From: Chara braunii
Lineage: Eukaryota; Streptophyta; Charophyceae; Charales; Characeae
Assembly (NCBI GenBank): GCA_003427395.1
Contig: BFEA01000170.1
Coordinates: forward strand, 364,672 to 416,965
Direction: 5' to 3'
DNA length: 52,294 nucleotides
Below the pieces are notes generated by a model. It saw only the letters and a list, made by a program, of their open reading frames with translations. It was not told the origin of the DNA and did not search any database. The translations under genes were made by a program, and so were the position numbers. Shown here piece by piece: positions 20,430 to 31,301 of this stretch. Numbering within the stretch: position 1 is the first letter of the stretch; each line of letters starts with the position of its first letter.

Positions 20430-21523
20430 GATTGTGAGAAGTGATCGTCACATATTTATAACCCTTACATATATCATATGTCCCTACGTTTGCCTTGAGT
20501 ACTCGTGCGGCCTACTGTGAACGTGTGTAAGGGTTAAACAAAATTATGCTTTGGAAGAAAAGGGAAAACCCCTTCCACCCTTCTGCTTTTTAGAATTATT
20601 ATAGTTGGACGTTATAGTCTGTGGCAGTCGTCAAAGTCGAACCCCTTTAGTTCTCTCGAGGCCCTGGATGATGGAGTCGGTTTCCAAGGCAATAAGAAAC
20701 GATCGCCACCACAGGTATGAACCGGTGTACCACCCACTCTCCGCAGGGTGCAGAAGAGGGTGTGGTTCTCAACCCCACTTGGCGGTTGTCTAGGGTCGAG
20801 AGATTAACCCCTCAAGGCGTGTGGCAGTCAACACTTGAGTGTCGAACGCGACCGTCGACATTTTCAAGGACCTCATGATATGGGTAATATATAGTACGCC
20901 GTCATTGTGACTGTTTGCGTAAGCTTGCATTGCTAGTCGATATAAGAAGGTCCTACATCCGCGCGGTTTTATATTAAGTCTCGCGTGTGTCGCCTAACCG
21001 ATTCCCGTGTTCGAAGGTTATGGGTTGGATACTAAAGGGACTAGGAGCGTTGTTGTGTTGTTTAAGTGTATTTTAATTTAATGTTTTTAGCATGGTGTAA
21101 TGCGTGGTGAGTGGGATGCGTCCTAGTCGACCGACGACGAGTCGCGCTTGGGTCTTCAGCCCCCCGATGCGTCTGTTCACGTGCGGGTCCAATAGAGCTG
21201 TGGGACCGTGTGTACCCCCTATGCTACAACGTACAAGAAATGCCCTCAGCTAACCCACCTCTGCAATTGCAACTGATTAGCTTTCGTATTCTGGACTAGT
21301 AGCTCGGCGGGGATACTCGCGCCGAAGGGAGGTGACACCTCCCGCAGGTAAAGGTAAAGTTGTATTCTCCTAGGCCCTATCTTTTCGTAGGGGCTCGCGA
21401 GAGGTATGGCTGGCGCAATCGGCCGGAGAGGCTGTGAAAGCTCCATGTGTATTGTGAGTAAAGCAACTCCCGCGTGCCATGGCCGGGAGGGTCCCCTTGT
21501 GGAACCGATGAGCTCGACACCGC
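20430..21523 (+). other. Conserved GC-rich 3' module of Element 7 (copy 1)
   Basis: The segment best conserved among all three copies. Shared blocks include CTCCGCAGGGTGCAGAAG, ACTTGGCGGTTGTCTAGG, GTCGAGAGATTAACCCCTC, AAATGCCCTCAGCTAACCC, TAGCTCGGCGGGGATAC and GGGGCTCGCGAGAGGTATGG. Short complementary stretches suggest RNA structure, but I could not assign it to any known RNA. No frame is conserved across copies. Confidence 0.5.
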
Positions 21524-21749
21524 TAAAAGATGAGTAAAATACCACATATCCGAACTGTTTGAGACCAAACTTCATTTTTGGATGGATGTCATGACTGATA
21601 CCGACACCAACGGGTCTAGCTCGGTTAATTGGTGCACCCTGAATTGTTGCAGTACATATGGAAGTTCGAGCCTAGATGCGATCAGGTGACTATAACAAAA
21701 TCATTCAAAATTGCATAGGGGGTCCACCAGGTCAGCGACCCACAACATG

Positions 21750-21821
21750 GTCTTTCGAGACATTCGTTAAAATGAAGACGATATAGAGAAGATCAGCACG
21801 GCCCACTGTGCGGGTGGTGCC
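21750..21821 (+). pseudogene. U6 snRNA-like segment (5' two thirds)
   Basis: Starts with a U6-type 5' stem-loop, GTCTTTCGAGACATTCG, and continues with AAAATGAAGACGATATAGAG then AAGATCAGCACGGCC, matching the order of U6 (GGGACATCCGATAAAATTGG, ACGATACAGAGAAGATTAGC). The ACAGAGA box is altered to ATAGAGA and the 3' third is absent. It runs straight into 28S-like sequence. A processed or template-switched pseudogene is likely. Confidence 0.7.
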
Positions 21822-21822
21822 T

Positions 21823-21971
21823 GAGCAGGGCGAGGCCAGAGGAAACTCGGGTGGAGGCCGCATCCATATCGGTGTGTGAGCCTCTTGTCGGACCTGCATA
21901 TATGGGCGAAAGACTATTCGAATCGTTTAGTAACTGGTTCACTCCGTAGTTCCCCGGTGGATAATCGGAGT
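21823..21971 (+). pseudogene. 28S rRNA-like fragment
   Basis: Contains GAGGCCAGAGGAAACTC then GGGTGGAGGC, GGGCGAAAGACTATTCGAAT, and TAGTAACTGGTTCACTCCG, then AGTTCCCC. These follow the order of a conserved large-subunit rRNA region (GCCAGAGGAAACTCTGGTGG; GGGGCGAAAGACTAATCGAA; TAGCTGGTTCCCTCCGAAG). It is about 150 bp, diverged mostly by transitions, and not part of an rDNA unit here. Confidence 0.8.
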
Positions 21972-22110
21972 CGTTCGAGCACTTCGACTACACCGGTGCA
22001 CGGCCGAGTGCTGCAATGGAGGCGAAAAAAACTACAGGAACGAACACAGAGTGAGGAAGGAGTGGTGTGTGTGTGAACATATGATCGAGCAAAAAGGAAG
22101 GAGTAAAAGT

Positions 22111-23077
22111 CTATATGCACAACCGTTTCTCGACCTTTTCCAGGAGGCAAAAATGTAATTTAGGGGTTTTGAGGATGAACGAAGACGTTGGTGGAGGCGG
22201 ATTCTGAGTTAGGGCAACAGATTCAGCAACAGAGGTGCAAGGGATGCGCGTGGGGGAATAAATGTTGAGAGAGGGATTAATCTTCCCCATTTCTAGCAGG
22301 CGATTCATTCCCATTTTTAATATTTGGCTCGTCATTGTGATAATCACTGTTGTTATCGTGGGCTTGATCGTCGCTGTTGTGTTGCACTTCAAAACGGTTG
22401 CTCGTATTGATGGGGTCATTATCGAGATCTCGATCAGGAACACGCTGATTTCTCGTGCTCCTCGTCATCATACCGGTGGTACTCTTGGAGAATTGATCAT
22501 TGGGTGGCTAGGCGAGAAAGAAGGGAAGTCATTATTAACTAGTGCTAAATCTTACAAAGTCTTGGCGAAAGATTTATCTCCTATTTCATGTTGTACCTGC
22601 TGGTATTGTAGTGGAAGATCCATTATCTGTCTATGAGGCGTATTTCCTGTGAATTAGCGGTAAATTCATCTGCCAATCTGCAATTTTTTTTGTAGTGCAG
22701 CTGAGACTAAGCGTTCTTCCTCACGGTGGTTAGTTTGATTCAAATGCACGCCCTGATACTCGTCCCGGGGTCCATCATCGAGTTGTTCGTTGGACTCGGT
22801 TTTATGCTCACCATGCTTGCTGGTCGAGATAGCGCTGCTCTTCTGTGTGCTCATAATCGTCGTTCCGTTGTTGTGCGGTCCGTCTGAAGTGGAAGCCTGC
22901 TCTTGGCTGTGGTGGTGTTTGCCAACTTTCCTCTATGGTCGCCACCGGTCTGAGGTCATGACCATCTTCGTCAAACTCCGTGGGGATCTTTTTTTTTGAA
23001 GGGCGCGCGCACACGCAGATGAGTGAGAGTTTGAGAAAAGAGTGGCGGACATGAAAGAATCGAAAGAAGGAGTTCAC
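22111..23077 (-). other. Unrecognised hydrophilic open stretches
   Basis: On the minus strand three short open segments (22,808-23,077; 22,666-22,854; 22,277-22,471) have a soluble, protein-like composition rich in Asp, Glu, Asn, His, Gln and Arg, unlike the Phe/Ile/Lys translations typical of the AT-rich DNA here. They are in different frames with no domain I recognise. They could be remnants of one disrupted coding sequence, such as a retroelement gag, or chance. The segment lies between the 28S-like fragment and Element 7 copy 2 and has no counterpart in the other copies. Confidence 0.2.
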
Positions 23078-24199
23078 ATATAAACTGAGGAAATTATAGA
23101 GTTAATACGTGCAGGATATTCCAACTTTTGATCTCGGCATTATGTTTCGTGAGTCGTAGTACAAAAGAGGTGGCATGGTAATCGTGGTCTGGGCGCAAGA
23201 CTACTGACTATTGTTGTAGTCAAGATCCGGGTTGAAGCCATATATCACTAGTCATCACCCTCTGTTGAGCTAAAAGTTTTACAGTGATGCTGTACAAGTT
23301 GTTGCTGGTTATTTCTTACGATGACGGTTTGTATTCTATTTAGAATAAGCTGTTGTGACACTGAAGTTATTACGACCGTATTGAGGAACCGACCGACAGT
23401 GCCGCCAAGGAGCCGTTACCATTGGAGATTCCTCGTTTGTTGTTGCTATTACTATCGAGTTCGCAGTATACTTGCCATATAGTTCATTGCGGGCATCGCT
23501 GTGTATCTAAAACGCAAGGGTTGGCTGCGAATCGCCAGTTCAATCAGGGGAGACGACACTGCAGTTTGGGAAAGTGATTAGACGCTGCAAAGGGCGGGGG
23601 TACAACTGCAACTTGGAGGTTCGTCAGAGTACTGATTGTTCTGCATTTGGCTGCTGGTTGACCGATATAGTGCGTTCTGGCTACCATTTTGGGGCCCTAA
23701 GGCGATTTAAGGTTTGAAGGTCCACTCATCCGAGTCTGAGTGCAACTCCCTTGTACGTGAGAGGCTTAAAAATTATTTCTCTTCCTTCTTAATCCCAGTC
23801 TAATATTTGGTTTAGAGTGGAAGGCAGCAGGCGCGATTGCAAGTCGTAGGACCTCAACAAAGTCTTTGTGGGAGGTTACCCCACCGATTGCGGAGCTCTG
23901 CCGAAGCCTAGGCGAGGTTCTGGATGTAGTGTACTGTCAGGTATACCGTTTTCTGCCCTGTGTGAACCCCTTTTCACCCCTATCGATTATATTTTTATAG
24001 TTTGTCTGAGAGGTATGCATGTGTTCGTATGTGATTTTCGTTTTTCTTCTCATAATTTAATGAGACTAATGGAAGGAATGCATGCGTGAAGTTCAACTTT
24101 TTTTTGTCCTGACTGAAATCGAACTAAGAGATGAATTGGGGGAATGTGCGAAGAAGATAATTTTGTGTGCGGTTGACCAAGTCTTAAGGGTTGGGCATA

Positions 24200-24770
24200 A
24201 TTTATAAGTCGAATGACCTTGTTGTTGTACTTATTTTTAAGGGTTTGCCTAACCGATTTTTTGAACCAAACATTGTTTCTAAGCTGAATGACTTGGTATA
24301 TCTATTTCTTTTGGGGTTTCTGACTAAAATTCATGTTTTTGTGTGACTTGAGATAAACTTGACAATGTATCCAAACCGAATGATTTAGTCTCTTATTTTA
24401 TTATGAGGATGAATTTTAGCGAAGGAAAAAACATTGTTTCCAAGTTGAATGGTTTAATTGAAACCACACACTAAGCACAAATGGGTATAATTGAATATAT
24501 TTTATTTATATTTGTTTGAGAACAGGCAACTGGACATTGTTTCCAAGCCGAATGGTTCAGCTCAAGCAATATCACTAAAAAAAGAGATAACGTCAAGAGT
24601 ATAATTGAGAGTAAGTTGGGCAAGTTGAGCAGTGTTTCTAAGCTGGATGGCTCAGTCCTCTGTCCATATTTTGAAGACAAGTCAGAAAATTGTTAAATTT
24701 TGCATATTTAAATAGTTCAGGGCGACTGGCATTGTTTCTAAGTTAAATGGTCTTGTCACATACCCCCCCC
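24200..24770 (+). repeat. Tandem array 2 (Element 7 copy 2)
   Basis: Repeats of the form ATTGTTTCTAAGCTGAATGG followed by CTCAGT or similar occur at about 24,265, 24,365, 24,432, 24,537, 24,630 and 24,730. They are homologous to the CCATAAG...GATGG repeats of copies 1 and 3 but with a copy-specific consensus, as expected if arrays homogenise within a copy. Confidence 0.55.
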
Positions 24771-24919
24771 CAAAAAAAAGCAGTTGTGCAACCTGTTCAC
24801 GTATAATCTAAGGCATTGGTGATATTAATTCAATGGAGGATCGATGAACTATCTTATGAGAAAACAACTTAGAATTTCGGTAAGATTACTCACCCATTGT
24901 CTGATTTTTATATATGGTT

Positions 24920-25420
24920 CAGTAAAAATTTGGAAAGTTTTTTTTTATAGGGGAGGTGATGCCAAAATTCATACTAAATCAGGGAGTTCGACAAATTTGA
25001 CTTTGGGAAGTTATCATTATTTTCAGATTTTGTATTTAACTTTGTACAAATTTTAGAATGACACTCCTTTAAAGAGACTGCTGCAAACATTTTTGCAAAT
25101 TTAAAGAGTTCGTTGAATTTATTATTGGCAAGAGATCAAGTTTTATTTCGAGTTCATATCTGATTTAGTATAAATTTGAGAAGTCTACTTTTCTAAAGCA
25201 GATGCTGCCCAAATTGTTTTGCTAATTAACAGAGTTAGACAAACTTTGACTCTCTAAAGTTAGGGATGATTTCATATTTTATATTCAGTCAACTATAAAT
25301 TATGGAAAAATATTTTTTCTAGAGGGAATGCTGTCAACATTTTCTTAGTTTTTACGAATTAGATTATACTTTGATAAGAAAGTTTTGGCTATCCATCCTA
25401 TATAGGAGAGATAATGCCAT
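24920..25420 (+). repeat. Tandem array 3 (Element 7 copy 2)
   Basis: Diverged units with TTCAGTAAAAATTTGGAAAG, GAGGTGATGCCAAAATTC and AGTTCGACAAATTTGAC blocks recur at about 110-125 bp. The same architecture occurs in copies 1 and 3. Confidence 0.55.
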
Positions 25421-27003
25421 AATTTTCCTTACTTTCTTAGTACTCACTTGAAGACGGATTTAGATTTAGTCTTTGTATAAATTTAAGTGAGATGCGATAT
25501 GAGGGTTCATTCTGCATACACTTATAGTTTAGTTTGAGATTTGACCTATGTTGTGTTACATGTCCTTTCCAGACTCTTCGACCTAAGATCTGACAAGTTT
25601 CAACGTGATTCAACGAGGATCATCTTCTGTTACTTTTAGATAACAAGTTGGTTGCCGATATATCAGATTTCGGCTCAACTCTAGTCTATTTCTGTTACTT
25701 AACCTAAAATCCTTAGTCCTTGTTAGTGGTACTCAGACTTTTGTTAAATGGTCATTTAAAAATGTACTGAGTGTTTTATTTTGAACGGTTTGACAAGGAT
25801 TGGACCTTGTGTGGATAAGGCAAAGGAGTATGAGTGCAGAGAGTGGTTGAATGTAGCGCGTGGTTTGTCGATGTTGAATCTTTGATATGATTGTAAATAT
25901 GTTTCGTGAGTGGAAATCCAGATTTGACTTTGCGTGCGATCATAAGTATATTTTGAAGAGAGTCACACTGTAATTGTGAGAGTGTTCGTCACATGTTCCT
26001 ATAACCCTCTTTATTTATATGTGGTATATCCATGTGATCCATTATGAACGTGCGTGTTAGTTAAGTAGACAATATCGAGAGAAAATAGAGAATTTCGTTT
26101 TAATATTTGTATGGTTGAACATTAAGGTCCGTAACAGTTGTCAAAGTCAAACCCCTTAATCTGTTTTCAGACCTCCAAAGGTGGAACCCCAGTTTCAATG
26201 TTAGGGGTATTTAGCTGCTACAAAGGGTAAAAAACCGTTTACTGTTCATCTTAGCAGGGTGTAGAAGAGGATAGAACTCGCAACCACCTTAGCGGTTGTC
26301 TAGCGTCGAGATATTAATCCCTCAAGGCGTGTGTCAGTCGACACTTGAGTGTCAAAATTAACCCTCGAGACCATTGAGGGCCGCATAATTATAGATACTA
26401 CGTAGTACGCCGTCACTGCGATTGCTTGCATCTTCATGCATGGCTAGTCGATATGACGAAGTTTGCGTCCCCTTGATATTTATTTAGGTCTCGCCTGTGA
26501 CACCCAACTCTTTTATGTGTCAGAAAAGTTATGGGTAGGATACAAAAAGGGACTAGGTGTGTTTTGTATGGGTAACTTGATTTTTGTTTTTGCATGGTAT
26601 ATCTCGTGGTTAGATGGACCGTCCTAGTCGACCGACGTTGAGTCGCGCTTGGGGCATCAACCCCCAGAGAGAAGACTCTCGTACGGGTCCGATTAAGGTG
26701 TGCGGTCGCGCGTACCTGCTACAGTGTACAAGAAATGCCCTCGGCTGGGCCACCTCTGCGATTGCAACCGAGTAACTTTCGTATGTGGTTCGGTAGATCG
26801 GCGGGGATATGTCTTTGAAAAGGTGATGACAACCTCTTAGACGAAGGTAAGTTATGACTCTATCCTATCGTAGGGGCTCGCAAGAGGTACGACTGGCGCA
26901 ATCGGGAGGGGCGGCAAAAACTCCATCATGAAAAAGTTCTTAACAAATCCTGCGTGACCCGACCGAAAGGGTCCCCCTGCGGGATCAATGCGCTGGACAA
27001 TGC

Positions 27004-29860
27004 CCTACACATTGTATGGAGTATAAAACATATATTGACATGCATTCCTCACGATTGTTGCATGGTTTATTCACTCTACGCAGAGTGCACAATGGTTTTA
27101 ATGGGAAGTAAATTCATATTTTCATTATGATTGCTCAAACATTGAACAACTATTTTATCAAAATTCGGTCAACCAGTATGATAAAAAAACAAAAGAAATA
27201 GGCTTATTGACAACAACTAAAGGGCAATTGAAGAAAAACAAAATAAAAAAACACATAACTTTGTTTAGACAACTTATTTTCCTAGCCTACAATCCTTGTT
27301 TTTTTTCCCCTCAAAATACAACTAACATAACCTACACACCTGATTTTTCAATATTTTTTCGCATAAAACATTCATAACGTCGATGCATGCAAATGTAAAC
27401 AAACATTGATCGAAAAAAAAAACCAAAATCCCCCTCATCCCCCGCATTAGATGCACTCCGAGGATGTCAGTTTTTATTGTCGAGGAAATGTTGGCTTAAT
27501 TGCGGTGAGGATATCCTCTAACCTTCATGTTACTTTATAATTCAATTGGCGATTTTGTTTCATTACATTGAGGAAATCAAATAGTACAATTACAACTTTG
27601 ACAATTTTCTTTTGTCATATTCACAAATTTGAAAATGTTGTTAAACATGTTAAGGGTCGCCTGAGATGGGTAGGCATATTTTCTTGGGAAAAATTGGTAT
27701 GCCTCCCCTCTAAGTTCATATGTTCCTATTAAAAAAAGTAAGGAAAAAAAAATCAAAATATTGCAGCTTTACAAAATCTTTTATAAGTCATTGTTTCCCT
27801 TAGCGCTCTGAAACTTAAATAGTAGTGGATCATCCACAATGCAAAGATGTTGTTGGTGTGGGAAAGCAGTTCCTCAAACTTTGACGATATTCTGCATTCT
27901 TATTGTTTTATGCAAAATGATTAAAATCATTGACGGTGCCAAAAACTTACTCATAGGGTATGGTTGATAGATGATGTTTCTCTGTTTTGTTTTTTCTATT
28001 GAAGGGATGTTTTTTAGTCACTCGTGATTTTGCAACATGTAAGATGCGAGTAAATACATCTTTTATTGTTTTAGGGTCGATAGAGTGAGTAAAAAAAATA
28101 AAAACAATATGTTTAAATTAAGTATTTTATAAGTTGGAATATTAAATTATTTTTGTTATTTGATAAACCGTAGATAAGATTGGTTGCAATAACCGTACTC
28201 TACACTGGACCAATGATAATTATCGGTAGACCCAAAGTTCCTATGCAGACCTTGACTATGAGGAAGGAGTACAGGTAAAATGTTAAGAAACACTCGAAGG
28301 ACAAAAAAAATTTTTTGAAAGTTTGTCATCGAGCTAGTATAAAGGTCAGTGTCATAATATTCCGATCGTACCAGATATTTTCCTCTTTCTGTGACATTTG
28401 AAAATTATTAACTCGTAGATGGTGTAAGGTTTTTATGATTTTACGTCTCTAGAACATGGTTGATGGTATCTGACAAGGTGTCTGTGAAGTTTAATTGACT
28501 GATGCAATGGCTTACTGTATTGTAGTTTCCCAACCACTAAGGATTACGAATCATTTATACTTGCATCTGTACATCAAATAATTTTGGACATTTTATTGTG
28601 TCACTTTTATGACTTATTACGACTTTTTGTTTGTTGTATGAACTTGTCAACAGTGTATTTAACGACGAACTCTACAGCATGAGGAAAAACTTCTTTGACT
28701 AACGTGGTCAAGATTATTGGGCAATACGTTTATAAGGTGAAAACACAAACATAATATTTGTGTTGACTCTTGAAGTCAATCAGGCGGGGCCATATCGAAG
28801 TCGACGCAATCAAACATTGTAGGCACGCAACTGGGACTCCCAATTGTTATAGGTGTGAGAAACTCAATCATTACCGTAACAAGCGTTAAAGATATTCAAA
28901 TGATAACAAGTTTCATTTCGACGTATAGACCAAAGGTGTGTGGTGGGTTCAAACGTCAAAACAGGCGACGATGAAACTTACTCCCAGATCCACGTGCAGT
29001 AAGAATGGTTGATATGAATACGAACAATCATCGGGTACTATGAAGAATCAAGTGGTTTTGCTGCTAGTAAAGAAAGCGTCAAAGATTGCAAAGCATAAGG
29101 AAAATGAAGAGAAAAAATAAGAAAAACAGATAATTAATTTGATAAAATAAAAATATATGTTAGAAAATAAGAATCGTGAGCAACATTGCTCATGAAATTT
29201 GTAACCAGAAGTGGTGGTGAGTTGCAATTCAACGACAAATTAAAAGGAGCAAGGACGCCGATGAAAAAAACACGAAATAAAAGGCATTGACGATCATGCA
29301 AGGCTCCTTTGAAACCTAAGACTACAAAGCATTGCTACAAACTCAAATTATAATTTAAAAGATGTCAGCGTAAGATCTTACCCTTAAGGCATGCGCAAGG
29401 TCTATTAATGATATATGTAAATAACAACTGTTGTGCATTCATAAGTATTCTCGCTTGGAAAAAGACGAGTTGCAACTCCTTTCAACATTGCATCATCGAC
29501 CCCGACTCCAAGTAAGGCAAAATGTTTAGCGAAGTACATTCATATTAGAGCATGGACGCAAAGTTGTTGTTGATGGTTTGATCTTGAAATATATTATCCT
29601 ATGAGCTTCGAAATGTGTCAGACCCCATTCGCCCCATATGCCCAACATTCAACGAGCCCTCTATTAACACTTGCAGACACCTCTCATGAACTGTAAATTG
29701 GATTTGCTGACCGAATGACATTTCAACTTACCGGTTATTTATGGTTTAACTAATCGATTTCATAAAGTGAATAAAAATATGAAGAAGATTGGTATGGATA
29801 TGAGGATATTGACAACAGAAAAATTCCCGCGAGAACTGAAAGTTGAAAAAACATTCCATA
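27004..29860. other. AT-rich gene-free region
   Basis: Nearly 3 kb with no open stretch of note, no recognisable RNA and no repeat shared with the rest of the window. It contains scattered A and T runs only. It may be an old unrecognised element or ordinary intergenic DNA. Confidence 0.5.
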
Positions 29861-29985
29861 AAAAAAAAATCCTTCATATTTATAAATTATCATTCCAATG
29901 TTCGTTCAATCCTTAAATTTCCAATTCAATTTGATAAGTTCCCTTCTAAATATGAGCCTTCCCTTCCAACAAAATTATTTGTTCA

Positions 29986-30160
29986 AGATGGAATGGAAGT
30001 CTGGACGAGTTTATGAAATATTTTAATTAAAATTTTATTCTACTACAACAAATATCTTCTAATTCAGAATGGATTAACCTATTTATGACTGGAAATCCTT
30101 ACTTAGAATTACAATCCAATTAAAATATTTCATGAACTCATCCAGACTTTCATTCCATCT
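29986..30160. repeat. Foldback inverted repeat, 43-bp arms
   Basis: Left arm 29,986-30,028 (AGATGGAATGGAAGTCTGG onward) and right arm 30,118-30,160 are reverse complements at 40 of 43 positions, with all three mismatches transitions. The loop is 89 bp. Weaker complementarity may extend outward on both sides. This looks like the core of a foldback or MITE-type element. No TSD was found. Confidence 0.75.
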
Positions 30161-30345
30161 TTAGCATGAAGTTCAAATAAGAAGGGATATCTCATTCTTG
30201 GAAGGAAAGTTTTCAAGTAAGACGGAAAATTTTAAAATTGGAATGACATTTTTTAAGATGAAATGAAAATTTAAAATTTAAAATGTAATTTTACTCTAGA
30301 ATGATTATTTAATTATAGGAAATTTTTCTGTTGGATGACGTTCAA

Positions 30346-30710
30346 CCACCACTTCCTTTCTCATGCAAAAATTAACGTTTGGGTAGATTTCAATAGTACC
30401 ATTCCATTATCTAAAGTTGAATAGTGCTACCAAACCAAAATGGCAGGTGGTGCTCGCCAAAAAGAAAAAAAATAAGTCTTTTATTACTTCTGCAAAGTTT
30501 GGCACATCATTCTTTCCCGCCTCGACAAAAAAAAAGTCAGAGGTAGTGATGGTCTTGAGTCATGTTTCTAGCCTGCCCTATTCAAATATCATTACATCCA
30601 TGAAATGGGTGCTTGCTTATGATGCATCAGAAGGGAGAAACGTTATGTGAGTTAAACCACCACTTCACTCGATGTCAAAAATCCGAGGGACTCATAGCAC
30701 ACGTGTCCAT
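30346..30710. other. Solitary family C-like ends in a gene-free stretch
   Basis: CCACCACTTCC at 30,346 (preceded by TTCAA) and CCACCACTTCAC near 30,657 (preceded by TTAAA) resemble family C termini. Both face the same way and I could not find matching right ends. An open stretch of 77 codons at 30,417-30,650 has no recognisable motif. Confidence 0.35.
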
Positions 30711-30880
30711 CAGGGCTACCATCCGGGGCGCTCAGGTCACCCATTTTTCCCGAGGGGCCCAAATGTGCAAAGACCAGAGAAGATAAAAAAAAAAATAATA
30801 ATAATAAAATCTGAAAAAACAATGTTATGCAGAAAAATAAATTGAACAACTTTTGCCTCAACATCACATCAAAATTCTTA
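30711..30880 (-). mobile_element. Family B element fragment
   Basis: Begins CAGGGCTACCATCCGGGGCG and runs through the B GC-rich end and core (AATGTTATGCAGAAAAATAA, then TTGAACAACTTTTGCC) before losing homology at about 30,880 in TA-rich DNA. 3' truncated. Confidence 0.65.
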
Positions 30881-31301
30881 TGCATATACACATATATATA
30901 TCGCCAAACATATATATGTATATATATAAATATAGTTAGGTAGCACAAGTTATCTGGCTGGATAATCTTGTCGGATTATCAGGCCGGATGATCGGGGGGT
31001 AGGATTATCCGAAAATACGGATAATAAAAAAAATGGCAAAAAGAAAGCAAAAAAAAAAAAAAAAAGGTGACATTGCGCTTGCAAAATACAACAAAATTAC
31101 GTTTTTTTTTCATGAAAAGCTTGATAGGTCATGGAAAAGTTCAAAGGGGGTAAGATAGGGAGTAAAGGAGTTTAGAGAGGGGATGCTTAATTCATTTTAT
31201 TAATTTTTATATAAATATTGTTTTCTCTTTCTGTTTTATTTGTTATCTTCATATATGTTACGATATCAAAGATGACATCAAGCCAAAAGTTGTTCATATC
31301 G
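30881..31301. other. Gene-free spacer with GGATAAT repeats
   Basis: A (TA)n-like stretch, then short GC-rich repeats around 30,955-31,025 (CTGGATAATC, CCGGATGATC, GGATTATCCG), then A-rich sequence. Related short repeats (CCGGATTTTTCATATCCG) occur just past the family C element at about 32,909, so a single older element may be split by it. Confidence 0.4.

Larger units (their letters stand above)
13057..21523 (+). mobile_element. Element 7, copy 1 (about 6.9 kb after removing insertions)
   Basis: A large repeat with no recognisable protein frame. In order it has the 5' stem-loop (13,068-13,091), a leader, the tRNA-like module (13,470-13,530), a central region, hairpin array 1 (15.8-16.2 kb), unique spacer, array 2 (18.0-18.7 kb), array 3 (19.0-19.6 kb) and a conserved 3' module ending GACACCGCT. 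Subtracting the hAT at 14,173-15,514 with its TSD and the 228-bp adapter artefact leaves 6,889 bp, close to the 6,997 bp of copy 3. Its ends resemble a short imperfect inverted repeat of the type GCGTTGTC and GACAACGC. There is no LTR pair. The class is unresolved: a large non-autonomous DNA or retroelement derivative is possible. Confidence 0.7.
23090..27003 (+). mobile_element. Element 7, copy 2 (5' truncated)
   Basis: Lacks the 5' stem-loop, tRNA-like module and array 1, but follows copies 1 and 3 from about 23.1 kb to the 3' end. It has GATTGCAAGTCGTAGGACC near 23,840, array 2 (24.2-24.77 kb), array 3 (24.9-25.4 kb) and the 3' module ending GGACAATGCC. It is more diverged than copies 1 and 3. 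Retention of the 3' end with loss of the 5' end resembles 5'-truncated reverse-transcribed copies, but one example is weak evidence. Confidence 0.6.

Noticed and set aside
13057-21523. LTR retrotransposon
   Set aside because: No direct terminal repeats between the two ends, no primer-binding site or polyprotein, and the two copies with both ends show the same lack.
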